Shown here: one piece after another, positions 1 to 5,665 of the stretch | Position numbering within the stretch: the stretch's first letter is position 1 | How the letters are laid out: each line of letters opens with the position of its first letter | From: Zymomonas sp. | GTDB lineage: Bacteria; Pseudomonadota; Alphaproteobacteria; Sphingomonadales; Sphingomonadaceae | DNA length: 5,666 bases | Direction of reading: 5' to 3' | NCBI GenBank assembly: GCA_027489105.1 | Contig: JAIYAJ010000510.1 | Span: 1 to 5,666, forward strand | Position numbers and translations under genes: made by a program | The notes under the pieces: model-generated | Database searches by the model: none | What the model saw: only the letters and a program-made list of their open reading frames with translations | Told to the model about the DNA's origin: nothing

Positions 1-20
1 CAGCCAACATCACAACCTAG

Positions 21-194
21 TGCACATCCTACGACCCAACCGAGCTCGAGGCCGACTTCCCGACCGACCAGCGCGCCCGTTTCCTGCTCGTCTCGGCTTT
101 TCTACAAGGCGCGACCAATCCCCCCGCCAGGGACTGGATCGCCTCGGCCGAACCGTGGAAGAAAAAGGAGAAGGACCGCCAGCTCGATCTGACC
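21..194 (+). other. Coding-like in-frame 5' extension of the large hypothetical gene, without an ordinary start codon
   Basis: The frame of the gene annotated from 195 stays open back to 21, just after an in-frame TAG at 18-20. Its 58 codons look coding: third positions are mostly G or C, and the translation is protein-like (for example SYDPTELEADF, ARFLLVSAFLQGA, DWIASAEPWKKK). There is no ATG, GTG or TTG in frame between 21 and 195; CTG at 84 is the only near-start. The five codons before the TAG (ANITT) also fit. Either the gene once began upstream of the window and is interrupted by the TAG, or the TAG is a sequence error. A start at GTG 195 would fall inside what looks like a continuous beta strand (LDLTVPKGARQLVLFLVPE). 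Confidence 0.6.
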
Positions 195-2258
195 GTGCCC
201 AAGGGCGCGCGTCAACTGGTCCTCTTCCTCGTGCCCGAAAGCGGCGGTGCTGCCGGAGCGATAGCCGATGCGGTGCGGGGCAAGCCGGGTGAGTTCGTCC
301 GGGCCACCCAGGATTTGAATCAGGCGTCGCTCGATCGCGCGCGGCTCGACAGTTTCATGGGCGCGATCCGCGCGCAGGAGAACAGCCACCCCGAATATCT
401 GCGCAGCGTAGCGCCGATGCTGGCCCGCAGCCTGTCGATGAAGCTCAACGCCGACTGCCTCGACAAGGTGATCGATTTGCAGGCGGCCTGCCTGCTCGAG
501 CATCGCGAGGCGCTGGTTCTCGCCGACGTCCACACCTCCTCGCTGACCGAGACGCTTGCCGGCGCGCCGGTCGATCTTGCCCTCCAGCTCAGTTCCACAC
601 GGGAAGCCGGCATGGGCTATTACAGCCCCTATATCGGCGTCGTCCGCGACATTGCCCGCGTGTTCGGGGCGTTCAGCAATCCCCAGCTCGATTATCTGCC
701 CAGCCTGGCCCAGCGCCAGGGCGAGGCCGTGACGTTATTGCTGAATGCGGCGCCTTCCTTCGCAAAACCGCGCTCGGTGCTGGTTGCCGGCATGCCCGCA
801 ATCGAAGCCAACAGCCCGCCCCGCCTGCGTGCAGCGGTCGACCGCCCGCTGTGCGGTGCCCGGTCCGATCTGCTGCTTCCGGTCGATGGCGCGCCGCTGA
901 TCTATGCCACCGATTATCTGCGCGAGATGAAGCTGAGGATCGAAGCGCCGGGCGGGACGGTGGACGCTCCCGTCCGCGCACGGGCCGACAAGGGCGGCTA
1001 TCTGATCGATGGACCCGTGCCCGGAGGATTGGCGGGCAAGCTGACCGCGCGGCTGCACGGCCTGTGGGGGTTCGACCCTTATGAGGGGCCTGCGTTCAGG
1101 CTGGAGTTTCCGGCAGCCGGCGATTGGCGGGTGGCGGGAGAGCCGGCGAGTCTGGTCTCCGGGCGGGACAACCCCCTCGAACTGGAGGGGCCTTCGCCGG
1201 CCTGCGTCGCCAGTGCATCGGTCCGCCGCGGCAATGATCCCGCTCTGCCGGTCGATGCCACCGTCACCGATCAGGGGCGACTGCGTCTTATCTTGCCGCT
1301 GAAGGACATGCGGCCGGGGCCGCTGACGATCGAACTGCGCCAATTGGGAGCGACGGAACCGGCCAGTCTGTCGGTGCGCGCCTATGCCCAGGCGAGCCGG
1401 CTCGATGGTCTGACGATCCATCAGGGCGATCGCTTCGGCATCTTGTCGGGGCAGAGGCTCGACCAGGTGGAGCGCGTCTCGCTGGGCGATCGCGAACTGC
1501 GCCCGATGGCCCTGCGCAGGGATGGCGATGTCGACCGGCTGACCATCGCCGCCGAAGAGGGCGGCCCGCTCGAAGACGGCACCTCGCGAGCTCGCGTGCG
1601 CCTGAAGGACGGGCGCACCCTGTCGGCATCGGTGGCTTTCGAGGCCGCGCGGCCCGGCATCTCGCTGCTCCAGCGGACTTTGAAGATTGGGAATTCGTCG
1701 GGGGCGATCGCACTGACGACCAAAGGCGACCAGCTTCTGCCCGACACTGGTCAGATGGTGTTCTCCGCGCGGCTGAACGAGGGGCCCCGTCTGACCGCCA
1801 AGGATCGCATCGAGGTCGCCACGACCGACGAGGAAACGCATATCGATCTGGTCGCAGGGCCCTACCTTCAGATCCAGGGCAATGACGTGCTGGTGGCCGC
1901 GCTCGATCCGGCGAAGCTAGGGCCGGCCGCTTTCGGTCCGCTGCAGTTCCGCGTGGTACGGGAGAGCGGACCGAGCGACTGGCAGCCGCTGGCGATCCTC
2001 GCGCGGCTTCCCCGGATCATTTCGGTCGATTGCGCCGGGGCCGGGCCATGCGTCGTGAAGGGGGAGCGGCTCTTCCTGATCCAGTCGATCGGGTCTGGCA
2101 AAGGCAATCCGCTGACCATTGCAGAAGGCTTCACCGGCGACACGCTGCGCGTTCCGAAGCCCGTGGGCGACACATGGACGATCCGTCTGCGCGATGCGCC
2201 GGGCGAGGTGGTGACTCTTGCCGCCCGGTCGGCGACAGCCCCGGAATCAGCGAAATGA
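195..2258 (+). CDS. Large hypothetical beta-rich protein, probably exported; 5' end uncertain
   Basis: I do not recognise a named family. Counting from GTG 195 the product is 687 residues. Residues 1-170 are mixed alpha/beta, with a helical stretch around 45-110 and a GYYSPYIGVVRDIARVFGAF segment at 141-160. From about 190 the chain is dominated by short beta strands with Gly/Asp/Pro turns to the C-terminus. Segments such as LTIHQGDRFGILSGQRLDQV near 406-425 and a late GPCVVKGERLF segment resemble IPT/TIG-like immunoglobulin folds, which is an impression and not a proven match. A few scattered cysteines and the absence of membrane helices suit a periplasmic or surface protein. No signal peptide is visible, because the true N-terminus would lie before the window. 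GTG 195 has no convincing ribosome binding site, and coding character continues upstream of it, so this start is only the first ordinary one after the TAG at 18-20. The gene converges on the barrel gene with a 64-bp gap. Confidence 0.75.
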   Translation: MPKGARQLVLFLVPESGGAAGAIADAVRGKPGEFVRATQDLNQASLDRARLDSFMGAIRAQENSHPEYLRSVAPMLARSLSMKLNADCLDKVIDLQAACLLEHREALVLADVHTSSLTETLAGAPVDLALQLSSTREAGMGYYSPYIGVVRDIARVFGAFSNPQLDYLPSLAQRQGEAVTLLLNAAPSFAKPRSVLVAGMPAIEANSPPRLRAAVDRPLCGARSDLLLPVDGAPLIYATDYLREMKLRIEAPGGTVDAPVRARADKGGYLIDGPVPGGLAGKLTARLHGLWGFDPYEGPAFRLEFPAAGDWRVAGEPASLVSGRDNPLELEGPSPACVASASVRRGNDPALPVDATVTDQGRLRLILPLKDMRPGPLTIELRQLGATEPASLSVRAYAQASRLDGLTIHQGDRFGILSGQRLDQVERVSLGDRELRPMALRRDGDVDRLTIAAEEGGPLEDGTSRARVRLKDGRTLSASVAFEAARPGISLLQRTLKIGNSSGAIALTTKGDQLLPDTGQMVFSARLNEGPRLTAKDRIEVATTDEETHIDLVAGPYLQIQGNDVLVAALDPAKLGPAAFGPLQFRVVRESGPSDWQPLAILARLPRIISVDCAGAGPCVVKGERLFLIQSIGSGKGNPLTIAEGFTGDTLRVPKPVGDTWTIRLRDAPGEVVTLAARSATAPESAK

Positions 2259-2268
2259 TCCGTCCATG

Positions 2269-2301
2269 AAAAAGGGCTCCGGCAGCGATGCCGAAGCCCT
2301 T
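2269..2301 (-). terminator. Intrinsic terminator of the outer-membrane protein gene
   Basis: Positions 2272-2283 pair with 2290-2301 (AAGGGCT, one C/A mismatch, then CGGC) around a 6-nt loop, AGCGAT. On the minus strand the stem ends in a run of five T (A run at 2269-2273 on the plus strand), giving a canonical Rho-independent terminator 22 bp past the minus-strand stop codon. On the plus strand the stem is followed by only a weak pyrimidine stretch (CCTTG). It may therefore terminate the convergent large gene less efficiently. Confidence 0.88.
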
Positions 2302-2322
2302 CCTTGTCGCTGCTGATCGGGA

Positions 2323-2877
2323 TCAGAAAGCGAAGACGAGACCCGCCATCGGACGGATGCTGTCGAAGTCGTAGGTGTCCGCCTGCAGACGGATGCGCGG
2401 GCCGGCCTCGCCGAAAACGCCGCCCAGACCGATTTCCTTCGGTCCGACCTCGACGCCCACGCCGTACATCCAGTCCTTCTGGTCGGAGAAACCGCGGCGG
2501 CCATTGACCCACTGATAGCCGGCCGAGACGTAGATCAGGCCGCTCTGGCCCGCGCGCATGCCGACGCGGCCCTTCACGCCATATTCCCAATCGATGTCCT
2601 TGAAGCCCTTGGCGGCATTGCCCTCGACGCCGACGAAGATCGGACCGAACGGAACATTGACGCCCGCGACGCCTTCGACGAGGGCGCCGTCCATCTTGCC
2701 GCGCGGGCCGACGGTGCCGAACTCGCTGGCGCGGTCGAAATTATGATAGCCGCCGAGGATGCCGACATAGGGCTCGATGCTCACGGCCGGCTCGCTGCCG
2801 TCGGGCGAGCGGTCCTGAGCAAAGGCGGCGGTGCTGAGGGTTGCTGCCAGGGCGGCGGCAATGACTGCGAACTTCAT
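2323..2877 (-). CDS. Small outer-membrane beta-barrel (opacity/OmpA-like porin fold) protein
   Basis: The product has 184 residues. Residues 1-20 (MKFAVIAAALAATLSTAAFA) are a textbook Sec signal peptide with AFA|Q cleavage. The mature chain of about 164 residues is an alternation of short amphipathic strands and Gly/Asn turns (EPYVGILGGYHNF, IFVGVEGNAA, GVKGRVGMRAG, LIYVSAGYQWV, MYGVGVEVG, RIRLQAD). It ends in AGLVFAF, the terminal-Phe strand recognised by the BAM assembly machinery. The size suits an eight-stranded barrel of the opacity/OmpA-transmembrane type. The ATG at 2877 was chosen over an in-frame start at 2961 because it places the signal peptide at the N-terminus and has GGAG at 2886-2889, 8 nt upstream. 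The gene is monocistronic, with its own terminator and a long upstream region containing operator-like repeats. Its ligand or role is unknown; structural or adhesive roles are guesses. Confidence 0.9.
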   Translation of the reverse strand: MKFAVIAAALAATLSTAAFAQDRSPDGSEPAVSIEPYVGILGGYHNFDRASEFGTVGPRGKMDGALVEGVAGVNVPFGPIFVGVEGNAAKGFKDIDWEYGVKGRVGMRAGQSGLIYVSAGYQWVNGRRGFSDQKDWMYGVGVEVGPKEIGLGGVFGEAGPRIRLQADTYDFDSIRPMAGLVFAF

Positions 2878-2885
2878 TCCATTTT

Positions 2886-2889
2886 CTCC
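2886..2889 (-). promoter_or_regulatory. Ribosome binding site (GGAG) deciding the barrel-gene start
   Basis: The minus strand reads GGAG followed by 8 nt and then ATG at 2877. This fixes the start at the signal peptide and argues against the in-frame ATG at 2961. Confidence 0.8.
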
Positions 2890-2994
2890 AATCGACAGCC
2901 CTAAACGCTGGGCACCCCCGACGACGGCCGGGACGCGATGTAGAACCTGCCGCTGGCGCAAAGGTTTCCCATGGATTCATTGAAGATCGCGACC

Positions 2995-3010
2995 GTTGCA
3001 AATGTGCAAC
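2995..3010. promoter_or_regulatory. Perfect inverted repeat, candidate operator upstream of the barrel gene
   Basis: GTTGCA-AATG-TGCAAC is a perfect 6-4-6 dyad, 118 bp upstream of the barrel gene's ATG on its 5' side. Its length and symmetry suit a dimeric helix-turn-helix regulator. No sigma-70 promoter could be placed confidently next to it, so repression or activation cannot be assigned. It lies in the divergent space between the barrel gene (-) and the DUF421 remnant (+). Confidence 0.4.
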
Positions 3011-3021
3011 ATACTGAATTT

Positions 3022-3038
3022 GCGTGAAGTGGCGTGAA
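3022..3038. repeat. Direct repeat GCGTGAA with 10-bp period
   Basis: GCGTGAA occurs at 3022-3028 and again at 3032-3038, one helical turn apart (TTCACGC twice on the minus strand). Tandem half-sites spaced 10-11 bp are the usual layout for OmpR/PhoB-class response regulators. The copies are short and could arise by chance. They lie 12 bp from the dyad at 2995-3010, upstream of the barrel gene. Confidence 0.3.
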
Positions 3039-3060
3039 AGGATGCAATGAAACAGGCAGA

Positions 3061-3180
3061 TTTCGTTATCATGGAGAAACGATAATTTGGTTCCCAATTC
3101 TATAGATGCTTATTCATTCTCGTATATGTTGCGTGGACTGCATATCATGTTATATAACGTAATTTTATTACGCATGGTTA
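3061..3180. other. AT-rich island inside a gene-free stretch (2878-3395)
   Basis: By hand count 39 of 120 bases are G or C, about one third, in a window that is otherwise GC-rich. The gene-free stretch 2878-3395 holds this island, the operator-like repeats at 2995-3038 and two palindromes at 3149-3172. I see no convincing gene. The island could be a promoter or curved-DNA region, or a remnant of foreign DNA. A TATAAC hexamer at 3153-3158, with a poor -35-like TTGCGT 18 bp upstream, is the only sigma-70-like candidate (+), and it is weak. Confidence 0.55.
3149..3172. repeat. Two overlapping palindromes in the AT-rich island
   Basis: GTTATATAAC at 3149-3158 is a perfect 10-bp palindrome. CGTAAT-TTT-ATTACG at 3158-3172 is a perfect 6-bp inverted repeat with a 3-nt loop, and the two share base 3158. 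They could be protein binding sites or a small hairpin. No T-run follows them, so they are not an intrinsic terminator. Confidence 0.4.
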
Positions 3181-3395
3181 TTGCTCGTTCACTTGTCATG
3201 TTGCAACTGGTTGGCCGATAGCTGTGGGTTCCGGTCCGGCCGGTGCGTTCGCCGGGGGCGGTGTCGTCCATAGTGATCACATCGGCAATTGCGCGGTCGG
3301 CTGTTTCCAGCGGGTCGTGCTCTGCGTCGGACAGCAGCTTGCCCCCTACGCGCGAGCGATCGGAACGAAGCGTCGAGCCCAACCTGTGGCGCGAC

Positions 3396-3662
3396 ATGAC
3401 GGTCAATTCGGCGATTCCTGCGGCGGAGAAGCTGCTGGGGGGCGAGCCGCGCGTGGTCATCCGCCATGGTGAATTGCTGGCCGACAATCTGCGGCGCGAC
3501 CGTCTGACCGAGGATGAGATCGAGAGCGAGATGCGGCTGGCAGGCTATGCCCGGATAAAGGACGTCGCTTGGGCGATCCTCGAAACCAACGGCAAGATCA
3601 GTTTCATCGCTCCAGATGGCGCCTCGGGAGGCGCGCAGGACCGCGACGATCCGGCGCTCTGA
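3396..3662 (+). pseudogene. Truncated DUF421 (YetF-like) protein: C-terminal soluble domain only
   Basis: From ATG 3396 the frame encodes 88 residues. The segment AAEKLLGGEPRVVIRHGELL, then the LRRDRLTEDEIESEMRLAGY region and the DVAWAILETNGKISFIAP region, match the C-terminal half of DUF421/YetF proteins as I know them. In that family this domain follows two or three membrane helices, and the whole protein is about 150-230 residues. Here the membrane part is absent: the frame is open back to 3222, but the upstream translation is Ser/Arg-rich and not hydrophobic, and other frames upstream show no membrane helices either. There is no ribosome binding site before 3396 or before GTG 3243. The best reading is a 5'-deleted remnant; the alternative is a free-standing soluble DUF421 domain. 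Third-position G/C use in the conserved part is normal for the window, so the loss may be recent. The stop is 28 bp before the EcfG-type promoter at 3691. Confidence 0.6.
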
Positions 3663-3690
3663 AGAGAATCTGAAAATTATGGGGTCGCGC

Positions 3691-3715
3691 GGAACCAGAC
3701 GCCGCACAGGGCGTT
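3691..3715 (+). promoter_or_regulatory. EcfG-type (general stress response) sigma-factor promoter
   Basis: GGAAC at 3691-3695 and CGTT at 3712-3715 are separated by exactly 16 nt. This is the consensus GGAAC-N16/17-CGTT recognised by the alphaproteobacterial general-stress sigma factor EcfG (sigma-T in Caulobacter). Transcription should begin a few bases past the -10, around 3720-3724, on the plus strand. No protein-coding gene lies between it and the terminator at 3758-3789, so its product would be a short RNA. I scanned the other GGAAC occurrences I noticed in the gene-free regions and found none with CGTT at the right distance. Confidence 0.72.
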
Positions 3716-3721
3716 TGGCCT

Positions 3722-3789
3722 CCAACCGGTTTATTCCCCCTTCCGGTTTCCCCCTATGCCCGCCGGTTAACTCCGGCGGGCTTCTTTTT
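3722..3789 (+). ncRNA. Candidate stress-induced small RNA with a C-rich loop (GsrN-like architecture)
   Basis: The predicted transcript is about 68 nt, running from just past the EcfG-type promoter to the T-run of the terminator. Its 5' hairpin pairs AACCGG (3724-3729) with CCGGTT (3743-3748) and exposes a 13-nt loop, TTTATTCCCCCTT. A second C-run (TTTCCCCC, 3747-3754) follows, partly unpaired, and then the terminator stem. A C-rich exposed loop suits pairing with G-rich Shine-Dalgarno or leader regions of target mRNAs. In Caulobacter the sigma-T-dependent RNA GsrN uses a C-rich 5' loop to pair with the katG leader, and the layout here is the same in outline. That relationship is inferred from architecture, not from alignment. 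No open frame of useful size lies in the transcript. Alternatively, the segment could be the 3' untranslated region of the DUF421 remnant. The 5' end is uncertain by a few bases. Confidence 0.6.
3758..3789 (+). terminator. Strong intrinsic terminator
   Basis: GCCCGCCGG (3758-3766) and CCGGCGGGC (3773-3781) form a perfect 9-bp GC-rich stem around the loop TTAACT, followed by TTCTTTTT (3782-3789). On the plus strand this is a canonical Rho-independent terminator. It ends the candidate small RNA and any read-through from the DUF421 remnant. On the minus strand the stem is followed by a purine-rich stretch without a T-run, so it is a poor terminator for the receptor gene whose stop is at 3818. 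Confidence 0.92.
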
Positions 3790-3817
3790 GCCCGATACTC
3801 TTGGGACGGGCGTTCCG

Positions 3818-5665
3818 TCAGGCGGCCATCAGTTCCGATACCGCCTTACCGAGCGCCTTCTCGAGCAGTTCGACGCGCTCGCGCACACAGGCGCTGACTT
3901 CGCGCGTCAGGCGCACACTGGCGCGAACGTGGGCGATCGAATCGGTCATCTCGCGCACCAGCCCGCCGACCGCGTGCGATTCCCGCTGCGCATGTTCGAC
4001 CCGTTCGCAGATCGCCTCACCGGCAACCTCATGCACGCGCACGGCGGCGTCGGTGGCGCTGATCGACTGGAGGATGTCCTGAAGGTCGGTGTCGATGCTC
4101 AGGCTGGCATCGACGCTGCGGTGGACCGATTCCGTGACGGCCTTGAGCCGTTCGGCGATTTGCCCGGCGGACAGGCGGCTATTTTCGGACAGGGTCTTGA
4201 TCTCGCGCGCGATGACCGAGAATCCGTCATGCGCGCTCTGGCCGTGGGCCGCAACGATCGCCGCGTTGACGGCCAGCTGCCGCGTCTTCTTGGTAACGGT
4301 CAGAATCGCGTCCGAGGCCGATCCGATCCCGTCGACATGCGACAGCAGCTGTTCGTTCCCGATCGCGGTTTCCGAAGAATGGCGCGCGGCGGAGGCGACC
4401 GCGTCGCGGGTGCTCTCCACTTCGCGGCGGATCGACTGGACCGCATTCGCCATCCCGGCGGTGGCGCTCAGCACCTCGTCCAGCGCGGCGGCGGCATTGG
4501 CGCTCTTGGCGCCGACCCAGCCGGCATGGCTTTCCTGTGCCAGGGTCGCGGCCCAGGCGGCATCCGCAGTCTCGTCGAGCTGCCCTGCCAGCCGGGCAAG
4601 ATCCTCGACCAGTGCAACCAGATGCGCCTGCAGGTCCATGCCCGTCGAGCGCGCGGCTTGCTTTAGCGCGGCGGCGGAGCGTTCGCGTTCGCGTACCTCC
4701 GACTGCGCCGCCGCTTCGGCGCGGCTGCGCGATATGTCGGCTTCGCGCCGCGCCAGCTCGGCCCGGACCGCCGCGCTTTCGGCCTCGCGCGCCATCGCCT
4801 GATATTGTTCGTTGCTCGCTGCGAGCTGGGCCTGCTGCCGGCGCATGATGCGGTCGAGCGCCCAGGTGAGCCCCGCAATCGCGCCTGCGATCAGGATCAG
4901 AATGGGCAGGATCGCCTTCAGCCCCGCGCTGCCCGGATGCTCGGGCGTCCAGGCAATCGATGCCACCGCCTCACCATGGATATTTTCCAAGGGGAAGGAG
5001 GATGGCGCGTCGATCCCGTCGGTCCGCAGACCTGCCAATTGGTAGCGCTTTGCGTAAATGGTCATGCCCGACGGAGTCAATGTGTCGATATAGATCAGAT
5101 ATCGCAGCGCCCCGCGTGGGCGGGCCGCCTTTGCACTGAGCGGGATGATCGGCATAACGCCGAAAACGGCGGGCTGGCCCCGATAGTGGTCGAAGAAGGC
5201 GATACCCTCTCTCAGCCGGTCCGCCGTGCGGGCATCGCGGGGCAGCTTTGCGAGCATAGCCCGCACCGCCGCAGGCGCAGCCTCGGCAAGCGGTGGGTCG
5301 ACCGTGCCGTCGGCGCGCCGCGAAAACAGCGTCCGCCCCCGCGCGTCGATCACATAAGCGACATAATCGCCACTGATGTTGCTGCGCGCCCAGGTCTGGT
5401 CGAGGGTACCGTAGAGATGAAGCGTCGCATCGTCCCAGCGTCCGTTGCTATAGGCGCTGCTGGCCTGCGCGTGGAGCAGCGAGGACACCACGCCGCTCGC
5501 GGTGGCGTGGCTGTGTTCGGCCGCGTCGGTGTCGAGCCGGGCCACGAGCGCTGCGACGACGATGGCACCGCCCAACAGGCTGATGGCCGCAAGCCCGCCG
5601 AGCATGGCGCTGCTGTTGCGCGTCCACTGCCGCGACCGGAGGCCGGAAAGCCAGTCCTCGAACAT
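3818..5665 (-). CDS. Methyl-accepting chemotaxis-like receptor with CHASE4-like periplasmic sensor and degenerate tip
   Basis: The product has 615 residues. A short basic N-terminus is followed by membrane helix 1 (about 19-42). The periplasmic sensor (about 43-248) contains NGRWDDATLHLYGTLDQTWA at 74-93 and a VAYVIDARGRTLF strand-turn-strand, which resembles CHASE4. Membrane helix 2 spans about 249-271. A charged coiled coil (272-335) replaces a recognisable HAMP domain, and the MCP signalling hairpin occupies roughly 390-580. The tip region reads TKKTRQLAVNAAIVAAHGQS (458-477) and DGFSVIAREIKTLSENS (480-496). It aligns to the usual QTNLLALNAAIEAARAGE and GRGFAVVAxEVRxLAxxS, but the Glu and Arg of AAIEAAR are Val and His, and the following GE is GQ. 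Such receptors sense periplasmic ligands and signal through CheW/CheA; this one may couple poorly or to another partner. ATG 5665 is followed by a sensible N-terminus, but only one base lies upstream, so a longer protein cannot be excluded. Confidence 0.87.
   Translation of the reverse strand: MFEDWLSGLRSRQWTRNSSAMLGGLAAISLLGGAIVVAALVARLDTDAAEHSHATASGVVSSLLHAQASSAYSNGRWDDATLHLYGTLDQTWARSNISGDYVAYVIDARGRTLFSRRADGTVDPPLAEAAPAAVRAMLAKLPRDARTADRLREGIAFFDHYRGQPAVFGVMPIIPLSAKAARPRGALRYLIYIDTLTPSGMTIYAKRYQLAGLRTDGIDAPSSFPLENIHGEAVASIAWTPEHPGSAGLKAILPILILIAGAIAGLTWALDRIMRRQQAQLAASNEQYQAMAREAESAAVRAELARREADISRSRAEAAAQSEVRERERSAAALKQAARSTGMDLQAHLVALVEDLARLAGQLDETADAAWAATLAQESHAGWVGAKSANAAAALDEVLSATAGMANAVQSIRREVESTRDAVASAARHSSETAIGNEQLLSHVDGIGSASDAILTVTKKTRQLAVNAAIVAAHGQSAHDGFSVIAREIKTLSENSRLSAGQIAERLKAVTESVHRSVDASLSIDTDLQDILQSISATDAAVRVHEVAGEAICERVEHAQRESHAVGGLVREMTDSIAHVRASVRLTREVSACVRERVELLEKALGKAVSELMAA

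Noticed and set aside
735..1841. 368-codon open frame on the minus strand opposite the large gene
   Set aside because: Composition (Arg/Gln/Pro/His-rich) and its position exactly antisense to a well-formed coding frame mark it as a shadow of GC-rich codon use.
2058..2065. AAGGGGGA in the large gene, an 8-base complement to the small RNA's C-rich loop
   Set aside because: It is deep inside the coding sequence and short enough to occur by chance in GC-rich DNA, so there is no reason to call it a target.
2878..2961. Longer N-terminus of the barrel protein from an upstream in-frame ATG at 2961
   Set aside because: It would bury the signal peptide 28 residues in, while ATG 2877 has a good ribosome binding site and an N-terminal signal peptide.
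3064..3085. Imperfect inverted repeat CGTTATC...ACGATAA
   Set aside because: The pairing is only about 5 bp around a long loop and is likely chance in AT-rich DNA.
3090..3094. Minus-strand GGAAC upstream of the barrel gene as a second EcfG-type promoter
   Set aside because: The only nearby CGTT is 8 nt away instead of 16-17, so the spacing is wrong.
3695..3718. Hairpin CCAGACGCC/GGCGTTTGG, 9 bp with one G-U pair
   Set aside because: It overlaps the EcfG-type promoter and lies upstream of the expected transcription start, so it would not be in the small RNA. It could matter only in read-through transcripts from the DUF421 remnant.
3788..4802. Long plus-strand frames opposite the receptor gene
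   Set aside because: They are antisense to a receptor with recognisable domains and show no protein family features of their own.
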